A DNA stretch of 64,000 nt from Variovorax sp. N23 (GTDB taxonomy: Bacteria; Pseudomonadota; Gammaproteobacteria; Burkholderiales; Burkholderiaceae_C), in contig NZ_JAOOPY010000001.1 of assembly GCF_025486315.1 (NCBI RefSeq), positions 1-64,000 on the forward strand. The letters run 5' to 3'. Shown here piece by piece: positions 25,880 to 33,824 of this stretch; position 1 is the stretch's first letter; each line of letters opens with the position of its first letter. The notes below the pieces were generated by a model that worked only from the letters and a program-made list of their open reading frames with translations, was not told the origin of the DNA and did not search any database. The translations under genes were made by a program, and so were the position numbers.

Positions 25880-27544
25880 TCAGGCGTTGTCGAGCGGGTG
25901 CAGGCGCGATTCGCGCAGCCGGCTCGGCGCCAGCGCGCCGGCCGAGTCGAGGATCGGGTAGGCGATCGAGCAGATGTGCGAGTTGATGCGCTTCAGGTCG
26001 CTGATCAGGTCGATGTGCAGCGAGCTGGTCTCCATGCTCGGCGCGGTGCGGTCCATCAGCCGGCTCAGGTGGGTGGTGGCGTAGGCGCGTTCCAGGTCGC
26101 GAAAGCGCGCCTTTTCTTCCAGCAGCTTCTGCGCGTCGCGCACGTTGCCGTTGAGGAACACGCTCATGCCCAGGCGCAGGTTGGCCACCAGCCGTTCGTG
26201 CAGCTCGACGATCTCGGCCATGCCGGCCGGCGAGAAGTTGCGCTGCGGCTTGATCTTCTTGTCCTCGATGTCGATGATCACGCGCTCGATGATGTCGCCC
26301 ACCTGCTCCATGTTGATGGTGAAGCTGATGATGTCGGTCCAGCGCTTGCTCTCTTCCTCGCCCAGCGCCTCGCGCGAGATCTTCGTCAGGTAGTACTTGA
26401 TGTCCGAGTAGAGCCGGTCGACCGTGTCGTCGAGCTTGCGCAGTTCGTCGGCCAGCTTCAGGTCGTTGTTGCGGATCACGTTGAGCATGCCGATGAGCAT
26501 GGTCTCGACCACGTCGGCCTGGTGCAGCGCCTCGCGCGCGGCGTTCGAGATGGCCAGCGTGGGCGTCGACAGGGCCGACGGGTCCAGGTGCTGCGGCCGT
26601 GCCGTCGACGAGCCTTCCTGGGGCACCGGCAGCAGGCGCTTCACCAGGTCGGCCACCCAGCCGGTGAAAAAGATGAAGCCGATGCTCACGACCACGTTGA
26701 AAGCCAGGTGGTAGAGCACCACCAGCTGCGTCGCGTCCGACACGTAGGGCCGCACGTAGCGCAGGTACATCCCGATGAAGGGCGCCGCCAAGGCCACGCC
26801 GAGCAGCTTGAAGAGCAGGTTGCCGACCGTCACCTGCCGCACCGCGATGTCCGACTTGGCGGTGGTCAGCACCGCCAGCACGCCGCTGCCGAGGTTGGCA
26901 CCCAGCACCAGGCCCAGCGCCACGTCCAGCGGCACGACCGCGGACGTCGCCATGGCCGCCACCAGCAGCACCACGGCGAGGCTCGAGTACGCCGCCACGG
27001 CCAGGGCGGCGCCGATGGTGATCTCGAGCAGCACGTCGCTGCTGATGGACGCCAGCACCGCGCGCATGGCCGGCGAATCGAACAGCGGGCCGGTGGCCTG
27101 CACCACCAGCTGCAGCGCCAGCAGCATCAGGCCCAGGCCGATCAGGATGCGGCCGAAGCGGCCCGCCGCGCTGGCCGGCCGCGTGATCGACAGCACCACG
27201 CCGGTGAAGATGAAGAGCGGCGACAGCCACGACAGGTCGGTCGAGAACAGCACCGACATCAGCGCCGTGCCCACGTCGGCGCCGCGCATCACGGCCAGCG
27301 CCGCGGGCAGGGTGATGAGGCCCTGGCCGACGAAGGACGAGGTCATCAGCGAGGTCGCGGTGCTCGACTGCACCAGCGCCGTCACGCCGATGCCGGACAG
27401 GGCCGCCGTGAAACGGTTGCGCATGCTGCGCGCCAGGAACTTGCGCAGGTTGCCGCCGAACACGCGCAGCACGCCGGTGCGGACCAGGTGGGTGCCCCAG
27501 ACGAGGAGCGCGACTGCTGCCAGCAGGTTCAGCAGATGTTTCAT
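25880..27544 (-). CDS. Na/Pi cotransporter family protein with PhoU-like domain
   Basis: The 554-residue protein has two NptA/PNaS repeats with the QSSTATSLMTSSFVGQGLI motif (about 60-78) and a related inverted copy (GANLGSGVLAVL), then a C-terminal PhoU-like helical domain (about 340-540). Members transport phosphate with sodium. Downstream (minus strand) it runs toward the convergent symporter gene. Confidence 0.92.
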   Translation of the reverse strand: MKHLLNLLAAVALLVWGTHLVRTGVLRVFGGNLRKFLARSMRNRFTAALSGIGVTALVQSSTATSLMTSSFVGQGLITLPAALAVMRGADVGTALMSVLFSTDLSWLSPLFIFTGVVLSITRPASAAGRFGRILIGLGLMLLALQLVVQATGPLFDSPAMRAVLASISSDVLLEITIGAALAVAAYSSLAVVLLVAAMATSAVVPLDVALGLVLGANLGSGVLAVLTTAKSDIAVRQVTVGNLLFKLLGVALAAPFIGMYLRYVRPYVSDATQLVVLYHLAFNVVVSIGFIFFTGWVADLVKRLLPVPQEGSSTARPQHLDPSALSTPTLAISNAAREALHQADVVETMLIGMLNVIRNNDLKLADELRKLDDTVDRLYSDIKYYLTKISREALGEEESKRWTDIISFTINMEQVGDIIERVIIDIEDKKIKPQRNFSPAGMAEIVELHERLVANLRLGMSVFLNGNVRDAQKLLEEKARFRDLERAYATTHLSRLMDRTAPSMETSSLHIDLISDLKRINSHICSIAYPILDSAGALAPSRLRESRLHPLDNA

Positions 27545-27630
27545 GGACGGCGGATGGCTTTCTCTTTTCTTGTTCGAGCCTCGATTGTCAGCACGGGTCG
27601 TGTGGCAAGGCGCCCGGAGGGGCGCCGGGT

Positions 27631-28458
27631 TCAGTCGATCAGGGCTCCATTCTCATGGAAAGGATACGGCCCCTCGAATTCGCCCGAAGCCGCCAGGTGC
27701 GTGACCACCCGTTGCCCCTCCCAGGCGTGCACCCGGAAGCCGGGTGGTTCGAGCATCCAGGCCGAGGGCGCCGCCGGGTCGAGGTCGAGCGCGACCTGGT
27801 GGCCGGGCGCCGGCGAGGTCGACGCGATGGTGCCGCCGAAGCGCACGTCGATGGCACGGTGCAGGTGGCCGCAGATCACGCGCTCGACGTTCGGATGGCG
27901 GGCGACCAGCGCCTCCAGTTCTGCCGCGCCTTCGAGCAGCCCGATGTCGTCCATGTGGCCGATCAGCGTGCGAAAGGGCGGGTGGTGCATGGCGATGACG
28001 ACCGGCTCGTGGCTGAATGCATCGAGCTGCGCGGCGAGCCAGTCGAGGCGCGCGGCATCGAGCGTGCCGTGGCTGTGGCCGGGCACGCAGGTGTCGAGCG
28101 TGAGCAGCCGCAGTCCGCCGACCTTCACGCTGTACTGCACGAAGGTGCCTGCATCGCCCAGGTAGCTGTGCGTCGGAAAACTGCGACGCAACTGGTCGCG
28201 GTCGTCGTGGTTGCCCGGCATCAGGTAGATGGGCATGGTCAGCGGCGCCAGCAGCTCGGCCATGTGCGTGTACTCGGCCGCGCGGCCGAAGTCGCTCAGG
28301 TCGCCGGTGATCACGACCGCGTCGGGTGCCTGCCGCAGGCGCAGCACGCTCTGCACCGCGCGCTTCAGGTACGGCGCGGTGTCGATGCGGCCGTAGGCCA
28401 GGCGGCCCGGTTCGCGGATGTGGAGGTCGGTGAGTTGAACGAGGACGGTGGTGGTCAT
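27631..28458 (-). CDS. GpdQ/CpdA-like metallophosphodiesterase
   Basis: The 275-residue product has all binuclear-metal motifs of the class III phosphodiesterases: DLH (11-13), GD (52-53), GNHD (82-85), HHPP (158-161) and GHLH (197-200). The opening DLHIREPGRLAYGRID and DAVVITGDLSDFGRAAEY read very like glycerophosphodiesterase GpdQ; CpdA (cAMP phosphodiesterase) is the other close family. Its ATG overlaps the stop of the ABC ATPase gene (ATGA), so it belongs to that transport operon and probably hydrolyses the imported phosphodiester. Confidence 0.88.
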   Translation of the reverse strand: MTTTVLVQLTDLHIREPGRLAYGRIDTAPYLKRAVQSVLRLRQAPDAVVITGDLSDFGRAAEYTHMAELLAPLTMPIYLMPGNHDDRDQLRRSFPTHSYLGDAGTFVQYSVKVGGLRLLTLDTCVPGHSHGTLDAARLDWLAAQLDAFSHEPVVIAMHHPPFRTLIGHMDDIGLLEGAAELEALVARHPNVERVICGHLHRAIDVRFGGTIASTSPAPGHQVALDLDPAAPSAWMLEPPGFRVHAWEGQRVVTHLAASGEFEGPYPFHENGALID

Positions 28459-29519
28459 GCGGCAGCCTCTTGCGAGGTCATGAGACGTTCGGTGGGGATA
28501 CGCACACCGACCTCGTCGCCCACCTGGAAGCGCGTGTCGCGTGCCGCATCGACCAGCAGGCTCGGCTGGCCCGCCGTGCGCAGCCGCAACTGCACCCTGT
28601 CGCCGAGGAAGGTGCGCTGTTCGACGGCGCCGATGCCCCAGCCGGCCTGACCGGCCGGACCGATCTGGACGTCTTCGGGGCGCACGAGCAGCGTGGGGTG
28701 GTTCATCCAGGGGTCAGGGCATGCAATGCTCGTGCCGCCGACGAACACCACGCCGCGCGCGATGGCTTCGGGCGTGCGCGCCAGCCGGTTCACCCGGCCC
28801 AGGAACTCGGCCACGAAGGGATGGCTCGGTGCGCGGTACAGGTCTTCGCCGCGGCCGATCTGCACGATGCGGCCGGCGCGCATCACGGCCAGCCGGTCGG
28901 CGATGGCCATCGCTTCCTGCTGGTCGTGCGTGACGTGCACGGCGGTGATGTGCAGCCGGCGCAGCAGCTCGGCCAGTTCGTCGCGCAGCGACTCCTTGAG
29001 CTTCGCGTCGAGCGCGGCCAGCGGCTCGTCGAGCAGCAGCACGCGCGGGCGCACGGCCACGGCGCGCGCCAGGGCCACGCGCTGGCGCTGGCCGCCGGAG
29101 AGTTCGCTGGGCCGCTTGTTCTCCAGCCCGGTGAGGCGCGTGAGGTCGACCAGTTCGCCGACCACGCGCTTCTCTTCGGATGCCGCGACGCCGCGGATGC
29201 GCAGGCCATAGCCGATGTTGGCGGCCACGCTCATCTGCGGGAACAGCGCGTAGCTCTGGAACACCATGCCCACGCCGCGCTGCTCGACCGGCTTGTGGGT
29301 CACGTCCTGGTCGCCGAAGCGGATGGTGCCGCCGTCGTCGAGCGTTTCGAGCCCGGCGATCAGGCGCAGCAGCGTGGTCTTGCCGCAGCCCGAAGGGCCG
29401 AGCAGCGCGAGCACCTCGCCCGGCTCGACGTGCAGGTTCGTCGGCTGCAGGCCTCGCGTGCCGTCGGCGTAGGTTTTGGCGACGTTCTCGATGTCGACGG
29501 GGATGCGTTCAAGTTCCAT
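28455..29519 (-). CDS. ABC transporter ATP-binding protein (PotA/FbpC/PhnT type)
   Basis: The 354-residue protein has Walker A LGPSGCGKTT, Q-loop, signature LSGGQRQRVALARA, Walker B VLLLDEPLAALD and H-loop VTHDQQEAMA, then a C-terminal TOBE domain. This long form pairs with importers of polyamines, iron, sulfate or phosphonates. It sits between the permease genes and the GpdQ-like phosphodiesterase, overlapping both neighbours. Confidence 0.93.
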   Translation of the reverse strand: MELERIPVDIENVAKTYADGTRGLQPTNLHVEPGEVLALLGPSGCGKTTLLRLIAGLETLDDGGTIRFGDQDVTHKPVEQRGVGMVFQSYALFPQMSVAANIGYGLRIRGVAASEEKRVVGELVDLTRLTGLENKRPSELSGGQRQRVALARAVAVRPRVLLLDEPLAALDAKLKESLRDELAELLRRLHITAVHVTHDQQEAMAIADRLAVMRAGRIVQIGRGEDLYRAPSHPFVAEFLGRVNRLARTPEAIARGVVFVGGTSIACPDPWMNHPTLLVRPEDVQIGPAGQAGWGIGAVEQRTFLGDRVQLRLRTAGQPSLLVDAARDTRFQVGDEVGVRIPTERLMTSQEAAA

Positions 29520-30309
29520 GGCGTTTCTGCAGGAGATGGGCGAGGGACTGCAGGCCCCACAGCACCGGGAGGATGACGATGAAGAAGACCAGCGTGTAGG
29601 CCGAGCCCACTTCCAGCCGCATCGAGGCGTAGCTGTCGGCCAGGCCGACGGGCAGCGTGCGGGTGAGCGGCGTGTGCAGCATCCAGGTCAGGTTGAATTC
29701 GCCGACCGAGAGCGTGAAGACCATCAGGCTGCCCGCCACGATGGCGGGGAACACGGCCGGCACCAGGATGCCCATGAAGCGCTGGCGGAAGCTCGCGCCC
29801 AGCGTGCGCGCCGCTTCCTCCAGTGCGACGAGGTCGTGCCGCTGAAAGGCCGAGGCCACGGTGCGCACCATGAAGGGCAGCGTGAAGACGATGTGCCCGA
29901 CCAGGATGAAGGCGAAGCTCTGGCGGAAGGCGCTGATCTGCCCGTAGGCCAGGATCAGCGCCAGCGCGGTCGCCAGGCCGGGCACCGCGACCGGCAGCGT
30001 CAGCAGCTCCTCGAAGATGCGCGCGGCGCGCGACCGGCTGCGTGCCAGCGCATAGGCGCAGGGCACGCCGAGCACGATGGTGCCCGCGACGCAGACCAGC
30101 GCCAGCGCGAGCGACCAGCCCACCGTGCCGCCGTAGACCTCCCAGACCTCGCCGAACCAGCGCGTCGTGAGCCCGCTCTTGAGGCCCACGCTGTAGTTGT
30201 TGACCAGGCCGGCCATCACCGACAGCAGCATCGGGGAGATCATGAAGAAGCTGACGAGCGCGGTCACCGCGAAGAGAAAGGGCGCCCGGGTGGTTGTTTG
30301 TGTTCGCAT
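29509..30309 (-). CDS. ABC transporter permease (second)
   Basis: This 266-residue protein has six membrane segments and the EAA-loop sequence LEEAARTLGASFRQRFMGILVP for contact with the ATPase. It overlaps the ATPase gene by 11 bases and follows the first permease after nine bases. Confidence 0.92.
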   Translation of the reverse strand: MRTQTTTRAPFLFAVTALVSFFMISPMLLSVMAGLVNNYSVGLKSGLTTRWFGEVWEVYGGTVGWSLALALVCVAGTIVLGVPCAYALARSRSRAARIFEELLTLPVAVPGLATALALILAYGQISAFRQSFAFILVGHIVFTLPFMVRTVASAFQRHDLVALEEAARTLGASFRQRFMGILVPAVFPAIVAGSLMVFTLSVGEFNLTWMLHTPLTRTLPVGLADSYASMRLEVGSAYTLVFFIVILPVLWGLQSLAHLLQKRHGT

Positions 30310-30318
30310 GCGTCCTCC

Positions 30319-31128
30319 TCAGCGCGTGATCGGGCTGCCGCCGAAGTGACGCGCGACGAACAGTACGGCCCAGGTCACCACGCCCAGCGCGATCGATAGC
30401 GACGCGGCCAGCGCGAAGTTCGCGTAGTTGGTGAACTCGTTGTAGATGGTGATCGGGATCACCTCGAACTTGCTCGCCAGCGTGAAGGCGGTGCCGAAGG
30501 CCCCCATCGAGGTCGCGAACAGGATCGCACCGCACGCGAGCGTGGTGGGGGCCAGCTCGGGCAGCCACACGTCGCGCACCACGCGCAGCCGCGAGGCGCC
30601 GAGCGAACGCGCGGCTTCTTCCAGCTGCAGGTTCATCGATTCGGCCGCCGCCGCATAGGTCGCGATGGCGCGCGGCAGCGAGAAGTACAGGTACGCGAGG
30701 AACAGGCCGAGCAGGCCGTAGGCGAAGGTGATGCGTTCGCCCACCAGCGCATCGGACAGGTCGGCCACCAGGCCCTGCCGGCCACCCAGCAGGATCACGA
30801 AGAAGCCGATGATCACGCCGGGGAAGGACAGCGGCAGGGTCAGCAGCGACAGCAGCACGCGCTTGCCGAGGAAGTCGCGCCGCGCGAGGTACACGCCGAC
30901 GGCGCCGCCGAGGACCAGCGTGGCCAGCGTCACGCCGAGCGACAGCAGCACCGTGTTGAGCATGCTCTGCAGGTAGCGGCTGTCGGTGAGCACCGCGAAG
31001 TAGGTGGCCCAGCCCTTGTCCGCCGGCAGCGCCAGCAGGCGCAGCACCGGCAGCAGCCAGAACATCAGGAAGAAGGCGGCGGCCGGCGCTGCGCAGCCGA
31101 GCAGCAGCCAGCGCTGGCCGGACTTCAA
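30319..31128 (-). CDS. ABC transporter permease (first), TTG start
   Basis: The protein has six membrane segments and the EAA motif LEEAARSLGASRLRVVRDVW. The best start is a TTG at 31128 that overlaps the stop of the binding-protein gene (TTGA); no ATG or GTG is placed well. This gives 269 residues, the usual size. It forms the channel with the permease at 29509. Confidence 0.88.
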   Translation of the reverse strand: MKSGQRWLLLGCAAPAAAFFLMFWLLPVLRLLALPADKGWATYFAVLTDSRYLQSMLNTVLLSLGVTLATLVLGGAVGVYLARRDFLGKRVLLSLLTLPLSFPGVIIGFFVILLGGRQGLVADLSDALVGERITFAYGLLGLFLAYLYFSLPRAIATYAAAAESMNLQLEEAARSLGASRLRVVRDVWLPELAPTTLACGAILFATSMGAFGTAFTLASKFEVIPITIYNEFTNYANFALAASLSIALGVVTWAVLFVARHFGGSPITR

Positions 31129-32138
31129 CGCACGTCCTTCAGGTAGCTGTCGGAGAAGGCGCGCTGCGCGGCGGCCATGCGGCCGTAGTCGACCGTCTTG
31201 GCGCGCTTGTACTCGGCGGCGGGCAGGAATTGCGCCTCGACGTCCTTGGGCATCGCGCCGGCACGGACCGGGCGCAGGTAGGCCTTGGCCCAGATCGCCT
31301 GGCCTTCGTCGGACAGCACGAAGTCGAGCACCTTCTTCGCATCGGCCGCGTGCGGCGCATTGGCCACCATGCTCATCACGTAAGGCACGACGATCGTGCC
31401 TTCGGTCGGGATCACGAAGGCGACGTTGGCCTTGTCCTTGTACTTGGCGCGGTAGGCGTTGAAGTCGTAGTCCAGCAGGATCGCGATCTCGCCCGACAGC
31501 ACGCGCGCGTACGAGGTCTGCTTGGGCACGATGGGCTCGTTCTTCTGCAGCGCCTTGAAGTAGTCGATGGCCGGGCCGAAGTTGTCGAGCGAACCGCCGC
31601 GCGCTTCGTTGACTGCCACCGCGCCGACGTAGCCGACGAAGGCCGAGGCCGGGTCGAGGTAGCCGATCAGGCCCTTGTACTCGGGCTTGAGCAGGTCGGC
31701 CCACGACTTCGGAATCGGCTTGCCCTTGAGCGCATCGACGTTGACCATGAAGCCGAGCGTGCCGGAGTGGATCGTGAACCAGTGGCCGGCCGGGTCCTTC
31801 AGGCCGTCGGGGATGTCCTTCCAGTTGGCGGGCTGGTAGGGGGCGACGACGCCGTCCTTCTGGGCCTGGATGGCAAAGGTGACGCCGAGGTAGGTCACGT
31901 CGGCCACGGGGCTGGCCTTCTCGGCCACCATCTGCGCCAGGGCCTGGCCCGAGTTCTTGTTGTCCGCCGGCACGGTGACGCCGGTCTTGGCCTTGATGAC
32001 GCGCAGCTGCGTGCCCCAGTCGGCCCATTCGGTCGGGCAGTTGTAGCAGATGGCGGTCTGCGCCATGGTGACGCTGGCGGCGGCGAGGCCGGCGGCCAGC
32101 ACGCCGAGGCGGGCGATGCGTTTCAGGGTGAGGGACAT
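31125..32138 (-). CDS. ABC transporter periplasmic binding protein (Fe/polyamine/phosphonate class)
   Basis: The ATG at 32138 has AGGAG eight bases upstream, so the longer in-frame N-terminus (to 32255) is not used. The 337-residue product has a signal peptide ending at TMAQ (about residue 26); the mature part starts TAICYNCPTEWADWG, with two unusual cysteines. The fold pattern (GTLGFMVNVDALKG, YLDPASAFVG, LDYDFNAYRA) is that of the class that includes putrescine, iron and 2-aminoethylphosphonate binders. The GpdQ-like enzyme in the operon suggests a phosphodiester or organophosphate ligand. Confidence 0.88.
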   Translation of the reverse strand: MSLTLKRIARLGVLAAGLAAASVTMAQTAICYNCPTEWADWGTQLRVIKAKTGVTVPADNKNSGQALAQMVAEKASPVADVTYLGVTFAIQAQKDGVVAPYQPANWKDIPDGLKDPAGHWFTIHSGTLGFMVNVDALKGKPIPKSWADLLKPEYKGLIGYLDPASAFVGYVGAVAVNEARGGSLDNFGPAIDYFKALQKNEPIVPKQTSYARVLSGEIAILLDYDFNAYRAKYKDKANVAFVIPTEGTIVVPYVMSMVANAPHAADAKKVLDFVLSDEGQAIWAKAYLRPVRAGAMPKDVEAQFLPAAEYKRAKTVDYGRMAAAQRAFSDSYLKDVR

Positions 32139-32184
32139 GGAAAAGCTCCTGGGTTGGAAGAGATCGTTGGGGGGAAGGGAGAAA

Positions 32185-33192
32185 TCAGGGGGGCGCCACC
32201 GCGCACGACTCGCCTTCGCGGAAGGCGTGCGGCAGCAGCAGGCTGGCATCGGCACGGGGCACGACGCCGTCCGCCAGCGCCTTCAGCAGCAGCTCGACGC
32301 TGTGGCGGCCGATGTCGTGGTTGGGCTGCATCACGGTGCTCAGCGCTGGCGTCAGGTCCTGGCCGAGCGCGATGCCGTCGAAGCCGACGACGGCCAGGTC
32401 CTGCGGCACGCGCAGGCCGTCGAGCGACGCGGCGCGGATGCTGCGGATGGCCAGCAGGTCGTTCGAGCAGAACAGGGCGGTGGGCCGCGGCGCCTGCGCG
32501 AGGTAATGGCGAAGCGCGTCGACCGCGGTCTCGACGAAGGGCACCTCGAGCACCGGCGGCGCGCTCAGGCCGGCGGCATCCATGCCTTGCAGGTAGCCGC
32601 GGTAGCGCTGCTGCGCCCGGTCGGACGCAGCCATGGTGCCGGTGACCATCGCGATGCGCCGGTGGCCGAGCCGTACCAGCCGCGCCACCACGTCGGCCGA
32701 GGCGCCTTCGCTGTCGACCGACACGCAGGGGTGCGACGCGTGCTTGTTGTAGGCCAGCACGTAGGGCACGGCGTTGGCGCGCAGGCGCTCGAGTGCCTGC
32801 GAGGTCGTCGGGTTCGACACCACCAGGATCATCCCGTCGACGTTGCCCGCGAGCAGTTGGTTCACCGCGCGCTCTTCCTCGCCCAACTGGTAGGCCGTGG
32901 TCACCGGAATGATCGCGTAGCCGCCGGCCGCCGCCGCCTGGGCGATGCCCTGCAGGCATTCGGCGAAGGTCGGGTTCAGCAGCGTCGGCAGCACGACGCC
33001 GAGCACGCGGCTGCGCTGGGTGCGCAGCGTGCGGGCGCTGGCGTTGGCCACGTAGCCCAGTTCCGCGGCCACGCGCTCGACCAGCGCACGGGTCGCGGGC
33101 GCCACCTTGTCGGGGAAATTGAAGGCGCGCGACACCGTGGCGACGGACACGCCGGCGTGTCGGGCAACGATCTGGATGTTCATCGAGGGCAT
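32185..33192 (-). CDS. LacI-family transcriptional regulator of the ABC/phosphodiesterase operon
   Basis: The 335-residue protein has the LacI HTH and hinge (IQIVARHAGVSVATVSRAFN..ANASARTLRTQ) and a sugar-binding-like domain. It is the first gene of the set and lies 46 bases before the binding-protein gene on the same strand. A perfect palindromic operator lies 12 bases before its ATG, so it should repress itself and the whole operon. A second possible start is at 33183. Confidence 0.9.
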   Translation of the reverse strand: MPSMNIQIVARHAGVSVATVSRAFNFPDKVAPATRALVERVAAELGYVANASARTLRTQRSRVLGVVLPTLLNPTFAECLQGIAQAAAAGGYAIIPVTTAYQLGEEERAVNQLLAGNVDGMILVVSNPTTSQALERLRANAVPYVLAYNKHASHPCVSVDSEGASADVVARLVRLGHRRIAMVTGTMAASDRAQQRYRGYLQGMDAAGLSAPPVLEVPFVETAVDALRHYLAQAPRPTALFCSNDLLAIRSIRAASLDGLRVPQDLAVVGFDGIALGQDLTPALSTVMQPNHDIGRHSVELLLKALADGVVPRADASLLLPHAFREGESCAVAPP

Positions 33193-33204
33193 CGGGGCGG
33201 CTTT

Positions 33205-33220
33205 ATGTAATCGATTACAT
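33205..33220. promoter_or_regulatory. LacI-type operator, perfect 16-base palindrome
   Basis: ATGTAATCGATTACAT is a perfect dyad with the central CG typical of LacI-family sites, placed directly upstream of the lacI-type gene. It probably controls the regulator and the ABC/phosphodiesterase operon behind it. Confidence 0.8.
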
Positions 33221-33250
33221 TTGAGCGCGCCAGTGTGACGCCGTGATGAC

Positions 33251-33290
33251 CAAGAAAAAACCGCGTTAACCCTGGGAGGTCAACGCGGTT
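33251..33290 (-). terminator. Rho-independent terminator of the ribF-ileS-lspA run
   Basis: On the minus strand AACCGCGTT pairs with AACGCGGTT across a 14-base loop, and the copy nearer the lacI side is followed by TTTTTT. It lies 22 bases after the lspA stop. Confidence 0.85.
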
Positions 33291-33311
33291 GTCTGTTCAG
33301 CGCAGATTCGG

Positions 33312-33824
33312 CTACTTGCCGCGCCGCACGCGCCGCAACTCGTCGAGGATCAGGCAGATCGCGCCGATGGTGATGGCGCTGTCTGCCACGTTGAAGGCCG
33401 GGAAGTGGCTGGCGCCGAGGTGGAAGTCGAGGAAGTCCACCACGTAGCCATGCATCATGCGGTCGACCACGTTGCCGATGGCGCCGCCCAGGATGCAGGC
33501 CATGGCGAAGCTGAAGAGCTTCTGGCCCGGGTGCGACTTCAGCATCCACACGATGAAGATCGCCGCCCCCACGCCAATGGCGGTGAACAGCCAGCGCTGC
33601 CAGCCCGAGTGGTCTGCCAAGAACGAAAACGCCGCGCCGGTGTTGTGGGCCCGCACGATGTTGAAGAAGCCCGTGATGTAGGTGGCATCACCGAGCCGGT
33701 AGTAGCCGAGGATCAGCGTCTTGGTGAACTGGTCCAGGATGAACAGGACCAGCGCCAGGCCGAGCCAGGGCCAGATGCCGGCACCGGACGACGACAGCTT
33801 GCGGGTGCTGGCGGTGCGGGCCAT
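33312..33824 (-). CDS. lspA: Lipoprotein signal peptidase (signal peptidase II)
   Basis: The 170-residue protein has four membrane helices and the two catalytic aspartates: Asp121 in GNVVDR and Asp148 in FNVADS. It cleaves prolipoproteins after lipidation. Its start overlaps the ileS stop by one base (TGATG), as is common for this pair. The lipoproteins at 2014-3628 would be among its substrates. Confidence 0.96.
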   Translation of the reverse strand: MARTASTRKLSSSGAGIWPWLGLALVLFILDQFTKTLILGYYRLGDATYITGFFNIVRAHNTGAAFSFLADHSGWQRWLFTAIGVGAAIFIVWMLKSHPGQKLFSFAMACILGGAIGNVVDRMMHGYVVDFLDFHLGASHFPAFNVADSAITIGAICLILDELRRVRRGK

